A stretch of DNA of 45,667 nt from Planctomycetota bacterium (GTDB lineage Bacteria; Planctomycetota; UBA8742; UBA2392): assembly GCA_019912315.1 (NCBI GenBank), contig JAIOJA010000008.1:1-45667 (forward strand), written 5' to 3'. The notes beneath the pieces were generated by a model. It was not told the DNA's origin, did not search any database, and was given only the letters and a program-made list of their open reading frames with translations. Made by a program: the position numbers and the translations under genes. Shown piece after piece: positions 33,031 to 41,508 of this stretch. Numbering within the stretch: the first letter of the stretch is position 1; each line of letters opens with the position of its first letter.

Positions 33031-33158
33031 GTGTTACCCTCGACGGGAACTACTAACGTCACTTCCCCACAGCACCTTTCATATGGGCTGCGGAAGCCAC
33101 TAACACATGGTACTCGCTTAACTTGTGCGGGTCCGAATATTCAGGTAAATAGGCCGCC

Positions 33159-34961
33159 ATGGCTGAACTCGTCAACATCACTGTCGATGGCAAGCAGTAC
33201 CAGGCGCCGAAGGGTGCCAATCTGCTGCGCACACTGTTGAGCCTTGGCGAGGGCACCGACGAAAGCTATCCCGACCAGAACGAGGGCGGCGAGCATTACG
33301 TCCCCCACTTCTGCTACCACCCGGGGCTGACCGTCAGCGGAAATTGCCGCATGTGCTTCGTGAAAACCAGGCAGATGGTCAAGCGCGGCGACCAGGTCGT
33401 CCCCATGGAAATGATGACCACGGCCTGCACCAACGTCGTGGCCGACGGGCTCGAAGTCTTCACCAAAACGCCCGACGTGCAGAAGGTCCGCGCCGGCATC
33501 ATGGATCTTGAGCTGATCAACCACCCGCTTGACTGCCCCGAGTGCGACAAGGCCGGCGAGTGCAGTCTTCAGGACTACGCCTTTGACCACGGGCACGCGG
33601 CCAGCAAGTTTGATTTCGAAAAAGTCGCCGCGCACATCAAGCCGCTGGGCGACAAGATCACCATCTGGGGCACGCGCTGCATTCAGTGTTCGCGCTGCAT
33701 TCGCGTCGCCGATGAGATCAGCGGCACCAGTGAGCTGGCCTTCGTGAACCGCGGCGATCACACGGTCATTGACATCTTCCCGGGCAAGCCGATCGACAAC
33801 GACCTGGCCCTGAACACGGTGGAAGTCTGCCCTGTGGGCGCGCTGAAGAACCGCGACTTTCTGTACACCGCGCGCGTCTGGAACCTGGACGAAATGCCCG
33901 GCCAGTGCGGGCTCTGCGCCAAGGGTTGCAGCACCCGCGTGGATGCCCTCAAGGGCAAGGTCGCGCGCGTGATGGCGCGCGAGAACCCCAACGTCAACGA
34001 CTTCTGGGTCTGCGACCGTGGACGCCTGGATTTCAAGTGGATCAACAGCCCGAAACGCATGGACCTGCCGCACACCAAGGACGGCACGGTCTCCTGGCAC
34101 AAGGGCTATGAGCTCGCCGCCGCGGGGCTGAAAGCCGCGGGCGAAAATGCAGGCAAGTCATGGGGCGTTGCCCACGCGAACATGACGAACGAGGAACTGT
34201 TCCTGTTCAAGAAGCTCGCGGCCAAGTTGAGCATCACGAACATCGCCGTCATGAGCGAGCCTGACGTAGCCCCGCTCGACTTCCCGGGCTTCAAGGCGCC
34301 CGCAGACGGCAACGCCAACCGCCACGGTGTTCAAATCGTGCTTGGCGTGACCGACTGCGAAGCCAGCGTGCAGAAGTTTGCAGACGCATGCGGCAAGGGC
34401 GAAGTCGAGAACGTCTTCGTGTGGGGCGGGCTGCCGCACGGAACACCGGAAGCAGTCACGCGCGCCCTCGGCGCCGAAAAGGTGAGCAACATCGTCGCTG
34501 TCGACTTCCAGACCAGCATGTTGTCGGAGCTGGCGAACGTAACCCTGCCGGTCGCGACATACGTTGAGACCGCAGGCAGCTGGGTGAATCACGAGATGCA
34601 CCTGCAGGCCTTCCGTGCAGCCATGCGCCACCCGGTAGAAGGTCGCGTCGGTACGGAGCTGTTGCAGGAACTGCTGTACGCGCTGGATGAAGGGGGCGAA
34701 GAAGATGCCGCCGTCACAAGCCCGGGCACGCCGCAGGGTGTGGGCGACCACGACTCATACCTGACCACCGCCCGGCAGCGCGGCTGGGAAGGCAATGCGA
34801 CCATCCCCGTGTTCGCCGGCAGCGGTGAAGTCGCGGTCCAGTCAAAGAAGACCATCGTCGGCCCAGCCGCGGTCTTCAACCAGATGGCCGAAGAGATCCC
34901 ACAGTTCGGCGGCCACACGCACCTGACACTAATCAAGTCCCACGGCGCCAAGCTGGTGTAA
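33159..34961 (+). CDS. nuoG: NADH-quinone oxidoreductase subunit G-like Fe-S protein
   Basis: A 600-residue member of the NuoG family, which relays electrons through Fe-S clusters in complex I. The 2Fe-2S ligands are C52, C63, C66 and C90. The His-ligated cluster has H122, C126, C129 and C135; the next has C174, C177, C180 and C224. The N7-type set C250, C253, C257 and C285, absent from many NuoG proteins, is also present. A molybdopterin-like domain follows but is short, so the protein is 100-300 residues under usual NuoG length. No other nuo gene adjoins it. It could be the complex I subunit or a separate dehydrogenase subunit. Confidence 0.88.
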   Translation: MAELVNITVDGKQYQAPKGANLLRTLLSLGEGTDESYPDQNEGGEHYVPHFCYHPGLTVSGNCRMCFVKTRQMVKRGDQVVPMEMMTTACTNVVADGLEVFTKTPDVQKVRAGIMDLELINHPLDCPECDKAGECSLQDYAFDHGHAASKFDFEKVAAHIKPLGDKITIWGTRCIQCSRCIRVADEISGTSELAFVNRGDHTVIDIFPGKPIDNDLALNTVEVCPVGALKNRDFLYTARVWNLDEMPGQCGLCAKGCSTRVDALKGKVARVMARENPNVNDFWVCDRGRLDFKWINSPKRMDLPHTKDGTVSWHKGYELAAAGLKAAGENAGKSWGVAHANMTNEELFLFKKLAAKLSITNIAVMSEPDVAPLDFPGFKAPADGNANRHGVQIVLGVTDCEASVQKFADACGKGEVENVFVWGGLPHGTPEAVTRALGAEKVSNIVAVDFQTSMLSELANVTLPVATYVETAGSWVNHEMHLQAFRAAMRHPVEGRVGTELLQELLYALDEGGEEDAAVTSPGTPQGVGDHDSYLTTARQRGWEGNATIPVFAGSGEVAVQSKKTIVGPAAVFNQMAEEIPQFGGHTHLTLIKSHGAKLV

Positions 34962-34967
34962 CGTGGT

Positions 34968-35012
34968 GCGGGCATCCTGCCTGCATTGCCGCCGGGGCAT
35001 CCTGCCCGGCGG
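34968..35012. repeat. Two hairpin repeats of the GGGCATCCTGCCC type
   Basis: GCGGGCA-TCC-TGCCTGC (34968-34984; one mismatch) and CCGCCGGGGCA-TCC-TGCCCGGCGG (arms 34989-34999 and 35003-35012; one bulged G) lie between nuoG and the ECF sigma gene. The same GGGC-A-T-C core occurs at 26189-26234. They could terminate transcription, but no U tract follows. Confidence 0.6.
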
Positions 35013-35022
35013 AGCGTCGCCC

Positions 35023-35616
35023 CTACTCGTCGAAAAACCTCGCCAGCTTTTCTCGCAGTGTCTCACGGGCGCGTGAGGTCAGGCTTTTTACGGCGGCGAC
35101 GGTCGTGTCCAGAATCTCGGCGACTTCCTCGTAACTCTTGTCTTCGTAGCGGCTGAGGATCAGTGCCATGCGCTGGTTTTCGGGCAGCTCGGCGATTGCT
35201 TCCTGCACCATCCTTACTCGCTCCTCGGCGTCCAGTGAATCGTGGTCCGGCTCCACCGCCTGGGCCAATTGCTCCAGCGGGTTGCCGCCTTCGTCATCGT
35301 TGCCGCTGACCAGGCGCAGACGGTCTCTTGCCTTGTCGCGCTTGTAGTTCAGGCACAGGTTGGTGACGACCGTGTACAGCCAGGTGCTGAATTTTGCAGT
35401 CGGCTCGTACTTCGGCGCGGCCTTGTACACCCGCAGAAATGCTTCCTGCACGAGATCCTCGGCCTGGGTCTGCACGCCGATGTGCCGGTAGATGACGCTG
35501 TATGCGAGGCGGTAGTGACGGTCAAAAAGCATCCGGAACGCCTCGTCGTCGCCCTTGGCCACGCGCTTCATCAGCTCGTTGTCGGGCTCGATGATTTTTC
35601 CGGGGTTCTTGGCCAT
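35023..35616 (-). CDS. ECF-type RNA polymerase sigma factor
   Basis: A 197-residue sigma factor of the RpoE-like type. Region 2 reads EAFRMLFDRHYRLAYSVIYR then EDLVQEAFLRVYKAAPKY and FSTWLYTVVTNLCLNYKRDK; region 4 reads LPENQRMALILSRYEDKSYEEV then TTVAAVKSLTSRARETLREKL. Both regions are intact. No zinc-finger anti-sigma is encoded next to it; the adjacent upstream gene on the same strand is a large membrane protein of unknown function, with a REP-like palindrome between them. Targets cannot be read from sequence. Confidence 0.94.
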   Translation of the reverse strand: MAKNPGKIIEPDNELMKRVAKGDDEAFRMLFDRHYRLAYSVIYRHIGVQTQAEDLVQEAFLRVYKAAPKYEPTAKFSTWLYTVVTNLCLNYKRDKARDRLRLVSGNDDEGGNPLEQLAQAVEPDHDSLDAEERVRMVQEAIAELPENQRMALILSRYEDKSYEEVAEILDTTVAAVKSLTSRARETLREKLARFFDE

Positions 35617-35674
35617 GGTTTCAGGGATCAGGAGTCAGGGAACTTTCTGCCGCCTGCTCCGGTCAGTGCCCAAG

Positions 35675-35727
35675 GGGGTCAGGCACCTTTTTGTTCCGCG
35701 TTGCTCCACAAAACGGAGCCAGACCCC
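35675..35727. repeat. REP-like palindromic element
   Basis: GGGGTCAGGCACCTTTTTG (35675-35693) and CAAAACGGAGCCAGACCCC (35709-35727) are inverted and match at 16 of 19 positions, around a central TTCCGCGTTGCTCCA. GGGGTCAGGCACC and GGAGCCAGACCCC recall REP sequences mobilised by RAYT transposases. The end touches the stop codon of the next gene. No transposase is here. Confidence 0.55.
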
Positions 35728-37871
35728 TATCCGCCATAACGCTTCAGCAGACTCTCAACGAACGGGTCGGTTTCGCCCCGTGCGCGCCACGTTGCCGCCA
35801 GTTGCCGCGCCTTGTTGCTCAGCCCGTTCACGGATAACTCGCAGATCAACTCCAGGCGTTGCAGGGCGGGCTCACCGGACGTGATGTCGTTGTTGTCCGT
35901 CAGACGCTCCAGCGCCCAATCCGTCCGTCCGAGCGATACACACATCAGCACTGCATTCTGCAAATCCAGCGCGTCGAAATCGCCCAGCGCAATCAACTCA
36001 TCCAGTATCTTCAATGACAACAGATCGTGCCTCTGCTCGGCGGCGGCCGTCGCGAACACACGCAAGAACCCCGCACTCCGCTCACCGCGCGTGTAGGCTT
36101 CGCGGCACAGCTCAAAGCGCACCTGCCCCTGTCGGCGCAGGGCAAGCCGCACCACCGGGCGCGGGTCTTCCGGGTGTTCATCCATGGCGCGGTAAAACCA
36201 CTTGTCCGCCTCGTCCTGTTTGCCTTGCGACACAAGCAGGTCAGCCACGACCAGGGGCAGCGGCTGCCCATCCAGCAGGGCGCCCTTGGCGGCGCGCTCG
36301 CCCAGTACCAGCAGGGCGCGGTTGGCGCGCTCGGCGTCGTTGACCACGGAGGCCAGACGGTACACGGCCAGGGCTTCATTCGAATCGCCGTTGGCGACGG
36401 GCTTCAGCAGCGTCTCGCAAATCACGGGCTGCATGGTCAATGCCACCTGGTGCAGCAGAAGCTCTCGCGCCGGCGCGTCTTCCGCCGGTGCCGTAAGCCA
36501 TTCGACGTTGAAATCCGCCAGGGCCTCGCGGGCCTGCTCGACCGTAAACAGCGTGGCGTGGCGGTGCGTCACGGCGCTGCACAGCAGGCGGGCTTCGGAC
36601 GTGTCCAGCGTCGGGCGCAGTTGGCGCGACAGCTCTACCAGCATCTCCGCCAGCAGCAGCACCGGCTGCCGGCCGTCGCGTAAACCGAAAGTCTGCCCGT
36701 TGTAAGTCGCCATGCCGGCGCCTGTATGCACGCCCAACAGGGGGCGATCCGGGCCCAGTGGCGCGATCAGGCGAATCGGCGCGTTGCATGACTGAGCCAG
36801 TACTTCCAGCGTAATCACCAGCGAGAACTGCCCGCCGCCAACTGAATATAGCACGTCCGAGACAAGCACCTTGGTTCCGGCGGTCTCCGGCGGGTAAAGC
36901 GCAAGCTGCTGCTCCCGGGCGACGTGAGCCGCGAACGCGTCAAGCAGCGGCTGCCGCTGCTCGATCCATTGGTCCTGGGCCGCGACCGCGCTGTCGCCGA
37001 ACTTGCGCAGGCGCCGGCGTGTTTCCTCGGGCGGGAACTTCAGGCGCTTCGGCTCGAGAGTATGAATCAGTTCTTCGTAGCCGAGCAGCAGCCAGATCAA
37101 CTCACCAGGCGGCATGTTCTTCGGGTCGGCCTCGAGCGGGTTCAGCGACGTCGCCAGCGACCCCGGGGTGAGGCGGCTTGTGTACCCCGCGCCTTCCGCG
37201 TCAAAGGGCGTGTCGGGATCGATCACCGGCTCATTGCCGGGTGGAGTGCCGGTCCGGTTGCCGCCGGTGTTGCCCGCGATGAGGTTCCCGCCATCGTCGT
37301 AGTCCGTGCTGCTCGACCAGGGCCCCGCCAGATATCCCGCCGTGAGGGCAACGAGCGCAAGCACACCGATCAGCACGATCGCGATCAGGGGACGCCGCAG
37401 CCCGCCGGATCGCGGTGCCGGCGCTGATGGTGTGATTGCCGCCGCCGCGAACATGCGGTCGGGGGCGGCATCATCAAAGTCGGGTTTGATGTCGTCATCC
37501 GAGAAGCGCACTTTTCCCAGCTCATCGGTAAGGGTGAGCGGGCCGTCGCCCTGGATCATCAACTGATTCAGCGCACTGCGGGCTTTCTTCGACAGCGCGT
37601 TGGCGTTGACCTCGATCTGCTTGGCGGTGATGTTCTTCGTGACTTGGATCAGCTCACGCAGCAGCTTCTGGAGTTTTTCATCCAGCTGGTCGAAGACGAA
37701 TACGAACGCCTTTTCAATATCCTTGCGCGCTTCACTAAAATCCTCGACCAGACCGGGCGGGATTTCGCCGCTTTCCCGCAGCAGCTTGCGCGCAAAGTTC
37801 AGTACGGAATCCAGGCGGCGCAACGGCTCACGCAGGGAGGCAAACTTCTCGGAACCCTGCAAATCGCCCAT
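35727..37871 (-). CDS. Hypothetical membrane protein with helical-repeat C-terminal region
   Basis: I do not recognise this 714-residue protein. The first 120 residues are helical and charged, with a coiled-coil-like stretch (FVFVFDQLDEKLQKLLRELI). One transmembrane helix lies at about 160-183. The remaining 530 residues, probably outside the cytoplasm, are mainly helical; the last 200 look TPR-like (EADKWFYRAMDEHPEDPR). A middle segment (VSDVLYSVGGGQFSLVITLE) resembles a SirB1/transglutaminase-like core, but I cannot confirm it. It starts 3 nt after purE stops, so cotranscription with purC-purE is very likely. The neighbouring ECF factor could be linked, but no anti-sigma domain is seen. Confidence 0.8.
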   Translation of the reverse strand: MGDLQGSEKFASLREPLRRLDSVLNFARKLLRESGEIPPGLVEDFSEARKDIEKAFVFVFDQLDEKLQKLLRELIQVTKNITAKQIEVNANALSKKARSALNQLMIQGDGPLTLTDELGKVRFSDDDIKPDFDDAAPDRMFAAAAITPSAPAPRSGGLRRPLIAIVLIGVLALVALTAGYLAGPWSSSTDYDDGGNLIAGNTGGNRTGTPPGNEPVIDPDTPFDAEGAGYTSRLTPGSLATSLNPLEADPKNMPPGELIWLLLGYEELIHTLEPKRLKFPPEETRRRLRKFGDSAVAAQDQWIEQRQPLLDAFAAHVAREQQLALYPPETAGTKVLVSDVLYSVGGGQFSLVITLEVLAQSCNAPIRLIAPLGPDRPLLGVHTGAGMATYNGQTFGLRDGRQPVLLLAEMLVELSRQLRPTLDTSEARLLCSAVTHRHATLFTVEQAREALADFNVEWLTAPAEDAPARELLLHQVALTMQPVICETLLKPVANGDSNEALAVYRLASVVNDAERANRALLVLGERAAKGALLDGQPLPLVVADLLVSQGKQDEADKWFYRAMDEHPEDPRPVVRLALRRQGQVRFELCREAYTRGERSAGFLRVFATAAAEQRHDLLSLKILDELIALGDFDALDLQNAVLMCVSLGRTDWALERLTDNNDITSGEPALQRLELICELSVNGLSNKARQLAATWRARGETDPFVESLLKRYGG

Positions 37872-37874
37872 GCC

Positions 37875-38369
37875 TTAGCCCTTCAACTTCTCCGCCAGGC
37901 GCTTGTCCTTTTCCAGCACCTTGGCTGTCTGTGAGGCGCGCCACTCTACCACTTTCTTTGCCACAGCATCGTCACCGGTACCGATGATTTGTGCGGCAAG
38001 CACGGCGGCGTTGACCGCGCCGTCAATTCCCACCGTCGCAACCGGCACACCGGGCGGCATCTGGGCTGTACTGAGCAGGGCATCCAGACCCTTCAGAGCT
38101 CCGGAATCAACCGGGATGCCGATCACCGGGCGCGAGCTGTGGGCCGCCACGGCGCCGGCCAGGTGCGCGGCCATGCCCGCAGCGCAGATGAACACCTTGG
38201 TGCCCCCGGCCTCGCACTTTGCCACGAATTCGCGAGTGGCGTCCGGCGTGCGGTGGGCCGACAAGACTCGCCCTTCTACGCTGATGCCGAGTTCCTTGAG
38301 TGCCTTGAACCCCGCCTCCAGCTTGGGGTAGTCGCTGTCCGAGCCCATCATCCATGCAACTTGTGGCAT
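37875..38369 (-). CDS. purE: N5-carboxyaminoimidazole ribonucleotide mutase
   Basis: PurE class I converts N5-CAIR to CAIR in de novo purine synthesis. The motifs GSDSD (9-13), SAHRTP with H39, the AGMAAHLAGAVAAHSSRPVIG loop and QMPPGVPVATV are all intact, and 164 residues is typical of an octameric PurE. The SD AAGGAG overlaps the purC stop, so the pair is translationally linked. PurK, needed to make N5-CAIR, is not in this window. Confidence 0.97.
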   Translation of the reverse strand: MPQVAWMMGSDSDYPKLEAGFKALKELGISVEGRVLSAHRTPDATREFVAKCEAGGTKVFICAAGMAAHLAGAVAAHSSRPVIGIPVDSGALKGLDALLSTAQMPPGVPVATVGIDGAVNAAVLAAQIIGTGDDAVAKKVVEWRASQTAKVLEKDKRLAEKLKG

Positions 38370-38379
38370 TGCGTTCTCC

Positions 38380-39258
38380 TTAACCCTTCAAGCGGTCAAT
38401 CACTTCGCGGTACTTGGCAGCGGTCTTGTTGACGATTTCATCCGGCAGGTCCGGCGGGGGCGGGGTCTTGCCCCAGGGCTGGGTTTCCAGCCAGTCGCGC
38501 ACGATCTGCTTGTCGAAGCTGTCCGGGTTCTTGCCGACTTCGTACGTCCTCGCGTCCCAGAAGCGGCTGCTGTCCGGTGTCAGCATTTCGTCGCAGATTG
38601 CAAGCTCGCCGTTGATCATGCCGAATTCGAACTTGGTGTCGGCGATGATGATTCCTTTTTCGCGCGCGTAGTCGCCGGCACGTGAAAAGACATCCAGGGT
38701 CAGGTCACGCAGCTTGGTCGCCATCTCAACGCCGACGATCTGCGAGGCGCGCTCGAAATCGATGTTCTCGTCGTGCTCGCCCTGCTCAGCCTTGGTGGCC
38801 GGCGTAAACAGCGGCTTGTCGAGCTTCTGTGCGAGCTGCATGCCCTCGGGCAGCTTGTGCCCGCAGACCGTGCCCGTCTTCTGGTAGTCCTTCCAGCCGC
38901 TGCCGACGATGTAGCCGCGCGCGACGCACTCGACCAGCAGCATCTCGGCCTTGCGGACGTACATGCTGCGCCCCTCGACCTGGTCGCGGTACCTGTGAAC
39001 GGCGGTCGGCATTTCATCGACATTCGCCGTAATCAAATGGTTCCCGATGGTGTCTTTAAAATAGTCAAACCAGAACAGGCTGATTTCCGTCAGCATCTTG
39101 CCGCGGTCCGGAATGCCCCGCGACATCACCACGTCGAACGCGCTGAGACGGTCTGTGGTGACCATCAGGTAGTTGCCTTCGACTTCATAAATGTCGCGAA
39201 CCTTGCCGCTGTATACGCGGTTCAGGTTCGGCATGTCCGTCTTCAGTAGCTCACCCAT
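38380..39258 (-). CDS. purC: Phosphoribosylaminoimidazole-succinocarboxamide synthase
   Basis: PurC ligates aspartate to CAIR to form SAICAR. YSGKVRDIYEVEGNYLMVTTDR near the N-terminus (GKVRD nucleotide-binding motif), SAFDVV, ECVARGYIVGSGWKDY and ADTKFEFG with CDEMLTPDSSRFWD are characteristic. The 292-residue length fits the bacterial and fungal longer form. GGAGG lies just before the ATG. It heads a purC-purE-unknown gene run on the minus strand. Confidence 0.97.
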   Translation of the reverse strand: MGELLKTDMPNLNRVYSGKVRDIYEVEGNYLMVTTDRLSAFDVVMSRGIPDRGKMLTEISLFWFDYFKDTIGNHLITANVDEMPTAVHRYRDQVEGRSMYVRKAEMLLVECVARGYIVGSGWKDYQKTGTVCGHKLPEGMQLAQKLDKPLFTPATKAEQGEHDENIDFERASQIVGVEMATKLRDLTLDVFSRAGDYAREKGIIIADTKFEFGMINGELAICDEMLTPDSSRFWDARTYEVGKNPDSFDKQIVRDWLETQPWGKTPPPPDLPDEIVNKTAAKYREVIDRLKG

Positions 39259-39300
39259 GTTGGCCTCCGGGCGATTTATTCGCTTGCCAAACCCGCTTCG

Positions 39301-40032
39301 TCAAGCGGAATCGGGGCGTTGGGCAATTACTACCTGTCGGTTTGATGTGGAAGTCTCAAACGGGCTGCCGTCGAGGTCGCCATATCTGGCCACCACCGCA
39401 AAACCGGCCTGTGTGAGAAACTCGTCGAGCTCATGGGGCGTAAACAGACGTACGCTCTCGTGCCAGTGGCGCGTCGGCAGCCCATCAGGGGTGTACTGGA
39501 TGTCCTTGAGCACCCGCCTTTTTTCGGCGTCGTAGCGGCGTATCTGCTTGAGCGTCAGCCCGTCGCGCCTGTCCGTCGTTTCCGGTTTCAGATCGCGGAT
39601 GACGACCTCGGCGTTCATGTGGTCGATCACCAGGCGCCCGCCAGGCCTCAGCACCCGCCGGATCTCCGCCAGCACGCGGCGATGGGCCGCGTCGTCCGGG
39701 AAGTACCCGAACGACGAAAACAGGTTGGTGACGACGTCAAACCGCGCGTCGCCAAAGGGGACGTAGCGGGCGTCCGCCTGTACCGCCGTGCCGCCCAGAC
39801 GACCCGCGGCCAGCAGGTCCATCGACAGGTCCAGCCCGAAAGCGACCAGCCCTGCGTCGCGCATGGGGCGCAGATGGCGCCCCGCCCCGCAGCACAGGTC
39901 AAGTACGCACCCGCGCAGCAGCCCCGCCGCGAGCATCTGGTTCACCTGCTGCTGTCCCTGAACCGGCGACCGGTGGCGGTACAGCTCGAGGTACTCCCGG
40001 GCGAAAGCGCGTTTGTACCAGGGCTCGTCCAT
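39301..40032 (-). CDS. Class I SAM-dependent methyltransferase
   Basis: A 243-residue Rossmann-fold methyltransferase. Motif I is VLDLCCGAGRHL (residues about 43-54); then a conserved acidic residue in AFGLDLS, QADARYVPF (motif II region) and LRPGGRLVIDHM. The N-terminal PWYKRAFAREYLELY segment is common in a family of uncharacterised methyltransferases acting on small molecules or lipids. The substrate is unknown. It is divergent from a small lipoprotein gene and lies 42 bp upstream of purC on the same strand. Confidence 0.9.
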   Translation of the reverse strand: MDEPWYKRAFAREYLELYRHRSPVQGQQQVNQMLAAGLLRGCVLDLCCGAGRHLRPMRDAGLVAFGLDLSMDLLAAGRLGGTAVQADARYVPFGDARFDVVTNLFSSFGYFPDDAAHRRVLAEIRRVLRPGGRLVIDHMNAEVVIRDLKPETTDRRDGLTLKQIRRYDAEKRRVLKDIQYTPDGLPTRHWHESVRLFTPHELDEFLTQAGFAVVARYGDLDGSPFETSTSNRQVVIAQRPDSA

Positions 40033-40073
40033 GGGGCTGTTTTACCTTCCCTGAGTGTTGCTACCATGCACCC

Positions 40074-40448
40074 GTGAAAAACAGACTCCTACGCATCGGA
40101 CTGCCGTTCGCGCTTTACGCGTGCGCGATTCTAACCTTGCCTTCGTGCAGCAGCGTGGACGAAGTCTGGGAACCCGAAGCGCTGGTGGAGGAAACCCACC
40201 TTGGACCCATGCACTTCAAGGAAACCGCCGCACCCGGCAAGCTGAACCTGACCGTAACCCAGAAAACCCGCACCCGCGAGACGCCCATGGAGCGCCTGGT
40301 GCTGGTCCACGAGGAAACGTTCGCTGATTTCGACTGGGACAGTTTCGGGCTGGTGTTCTGGTCTGTGCTCGGCGGGATTGCCAGCGTCGGGCTGTACTTC
40401 CTGTTCGCATTCGTCATCTTCGACACGACGGACAATGAGAAAGACTAG
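40074..40448 (+). CDS. Small lipoprotein with C-terminal transmembrane helix
   Basis: I do not recognise this 124-residue protein. It starts at GTG with a signal peptide ending TLPSC (C25), an approximate lipobox. A charged middle (VTQKTRTRETPMERLVLVHE) is followed by a hydrophobic helix at about 92-116 (LVFWSVLGGIASVGLYFLF) and a short acidic tail. Lipid at one end and a helix at the other would put the middle outside the cytoplasm. Its 3' end overlaps the next lipoprotein gene by 14 nt. Confidence 0.65.
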   Translation: MKNRLLRIGLPFALYACAILTLPSCSSVDEVWEPEALVEETHLGPMHFKETAAPGKLNLTVTQKTRTRETPMERLVLVHEETFADFDWDSFGLVFWSVLGGIASVGLYFLFAFVIFDTTDNEKD

Positions 40449-40950
40449 CCTGCTGATCCTGCTGCTTGTCGCTTCCGGGTGCGCGACGCGCGTCTGGACC
40501 GAAACAACGGACACGGTCCGCACGACAGGCGGCATGGTTGAAACAACCGAGGATGTAGCCCTGGACGGCGAGTTCTTTGAGTTGCGCACCGAAGTCGAAG
40601 TTGACGGCTACGGCATCAGCGACACCATCAGCACCAACGAGCACGGGGTCATGCAGGTGGACACGCTTTCGGCAGGCTTGCAGGTGCTGGCCTACGGACA
40701 CGACGTAACGCTGGAGTTGCTGTCGTACACCGAAGACAAAGTCGTGTGGTCGCGCGTGATCACCGACGCCAATGCCCGCGAGACCGTCCGCGAAGTCGCC
40801 GTGCAGGCCAAGCTTGGCGCGGAAGTACGCATGCGGACGGCCCAGGCCGACCTGCTTGACCGGGCCATTGAAAAAATCACCGAGCCGGAAGTGCGCGACA
40901 ACTTGGAGTCAATCCGGCTGAAAGTGACGATCCGCCCCGACTGGGAATGA
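40435..40950 (+). CDS. Hypothetical lipoprotein
   Basis: A 171-residue protein with a lipoprotein signal, MRKTSLLILLLVASGC (C16). The remainder is beta-rich (FELRTEVEVDGYGISDTI, LQVLAYGHDVTLELLSY) with a helical C-terminus (AQADLLDRAIEKITEPEV). I do not recognise the family. The start overlaps the previous gene, so the two are probably translated together and may act as a pair. Confidence 0.72.
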   Translation: MRKTSLLILLLVASGCATRVWTETTDTVRTTGGMVETTEDVALDGEFFELRTEVEVDGYGISDTISTNEHGVMQVDTLSAGLQVLAYGHDVTLELLSYTEDKVVWSRVITDANARETVREVAVQAKLGAEVRMRTAQADLLDRAIEKITEPEVRDNLESIRLKVTIRPDWE

Positions 40951-40978
40951 CCTGCAACCCGTCCGCGTTGAGCAAGCG

Positions 40979-41428
40979 ATGGAACTCTATTTCGCATACG
41001 GCTCAAACCTGTGGACGAAACAGATGCGCGGCCGCTGCCCCAGCACGCGGGTCGAAGGCCTCGCGACGCTACGCAATCACCGCCTGTGGTTCCCGCTGAA
41101 ATCACAACGCTGGGGAGACGGCGTGGCAAGCATCCGTCCGGATGAATCTGCCAGGGTGGAAGGCGTACTCTACTCGATCAGCTGGGGCGACCTGAAAGCC
41201 ATGGACGTCTTCGAAGGCGTGCCCGTAAACCTGTATCAGCGCATCGAAGTCCCCGTGCTCTGTGACGGCGAAATTCGCCTGGCCTGGACCTACATGGGGC
41301 GCATCGAGCAAGGCGCCCCCTTCCCCACCACGCGGGCGTACATTGACACAATCCTGCGTGGCGCTGTTGACCACGGGCTCGACAAAGACTGGATCGGCTT
41401 CCTAAGGGACTTCCCGGTTAGCGACTAG
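40979..41428 (+). CDS. Gamma-glutamylcyclotransferase-like (GGCT/AIG2) protein
   Basis: A 149-residue GGCT-fold protein. YGSNL at 7-11 and a glutamate E79 (DVFEGVP) match the binding loop and catalytic acid of the family, which forms 5-oxoproline from gamma-glutamyl amines. Whether it acts on gamma-glutamyl amino acids, a glutathione-type compound or a nucleotide derivative is not visible. It follows the lipoprotein pair in the same direction. Confidence 0.87.
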   Translation: MELYFAYGSNLWTKQMRGRCPSTRVEGLATLRNHRLWFPLKSQRWGDGVASIRPDESARVEGVLYSISWGDLKAMDVFEGVPVNLYQRIEVPVLCDGEIRLAWTYMGRIEQGAPFPTTRAYIDTILRGAVDHGLDKDWIGFLRDFPVSD

Positions 41429-41433
41429 AACCT

Positions 41434-41460
41434 CTGGACTAGCCTGTCCAACCCTATAAA
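41434..41460 (+). promoter_or_regulatory. Possible promoter of the GNAT-dacB-vanZ block
   Basis: A good -10-like hexamer TATAAA (41455-41460) lies 49 bp before the GNAT-like start. The -35 region is poor (CTGGAC at 41434-41439, 15-bp spacer). Low certainty. Confidence 0.25.
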
Positions 41461-41508
41461 TACCGTCCAGTTATCGGACCTATCTGCCGATCAGATGCCC
41501 GGGAAACC

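Noticed and set aside
33031..33158. Imperfect hairpin CTTCC...CAGC with GCTG...GGAAG upstream of nuoG
   Set aside because: Interrupted arms and no link to an SD or T tract; not distinguishable from chance.
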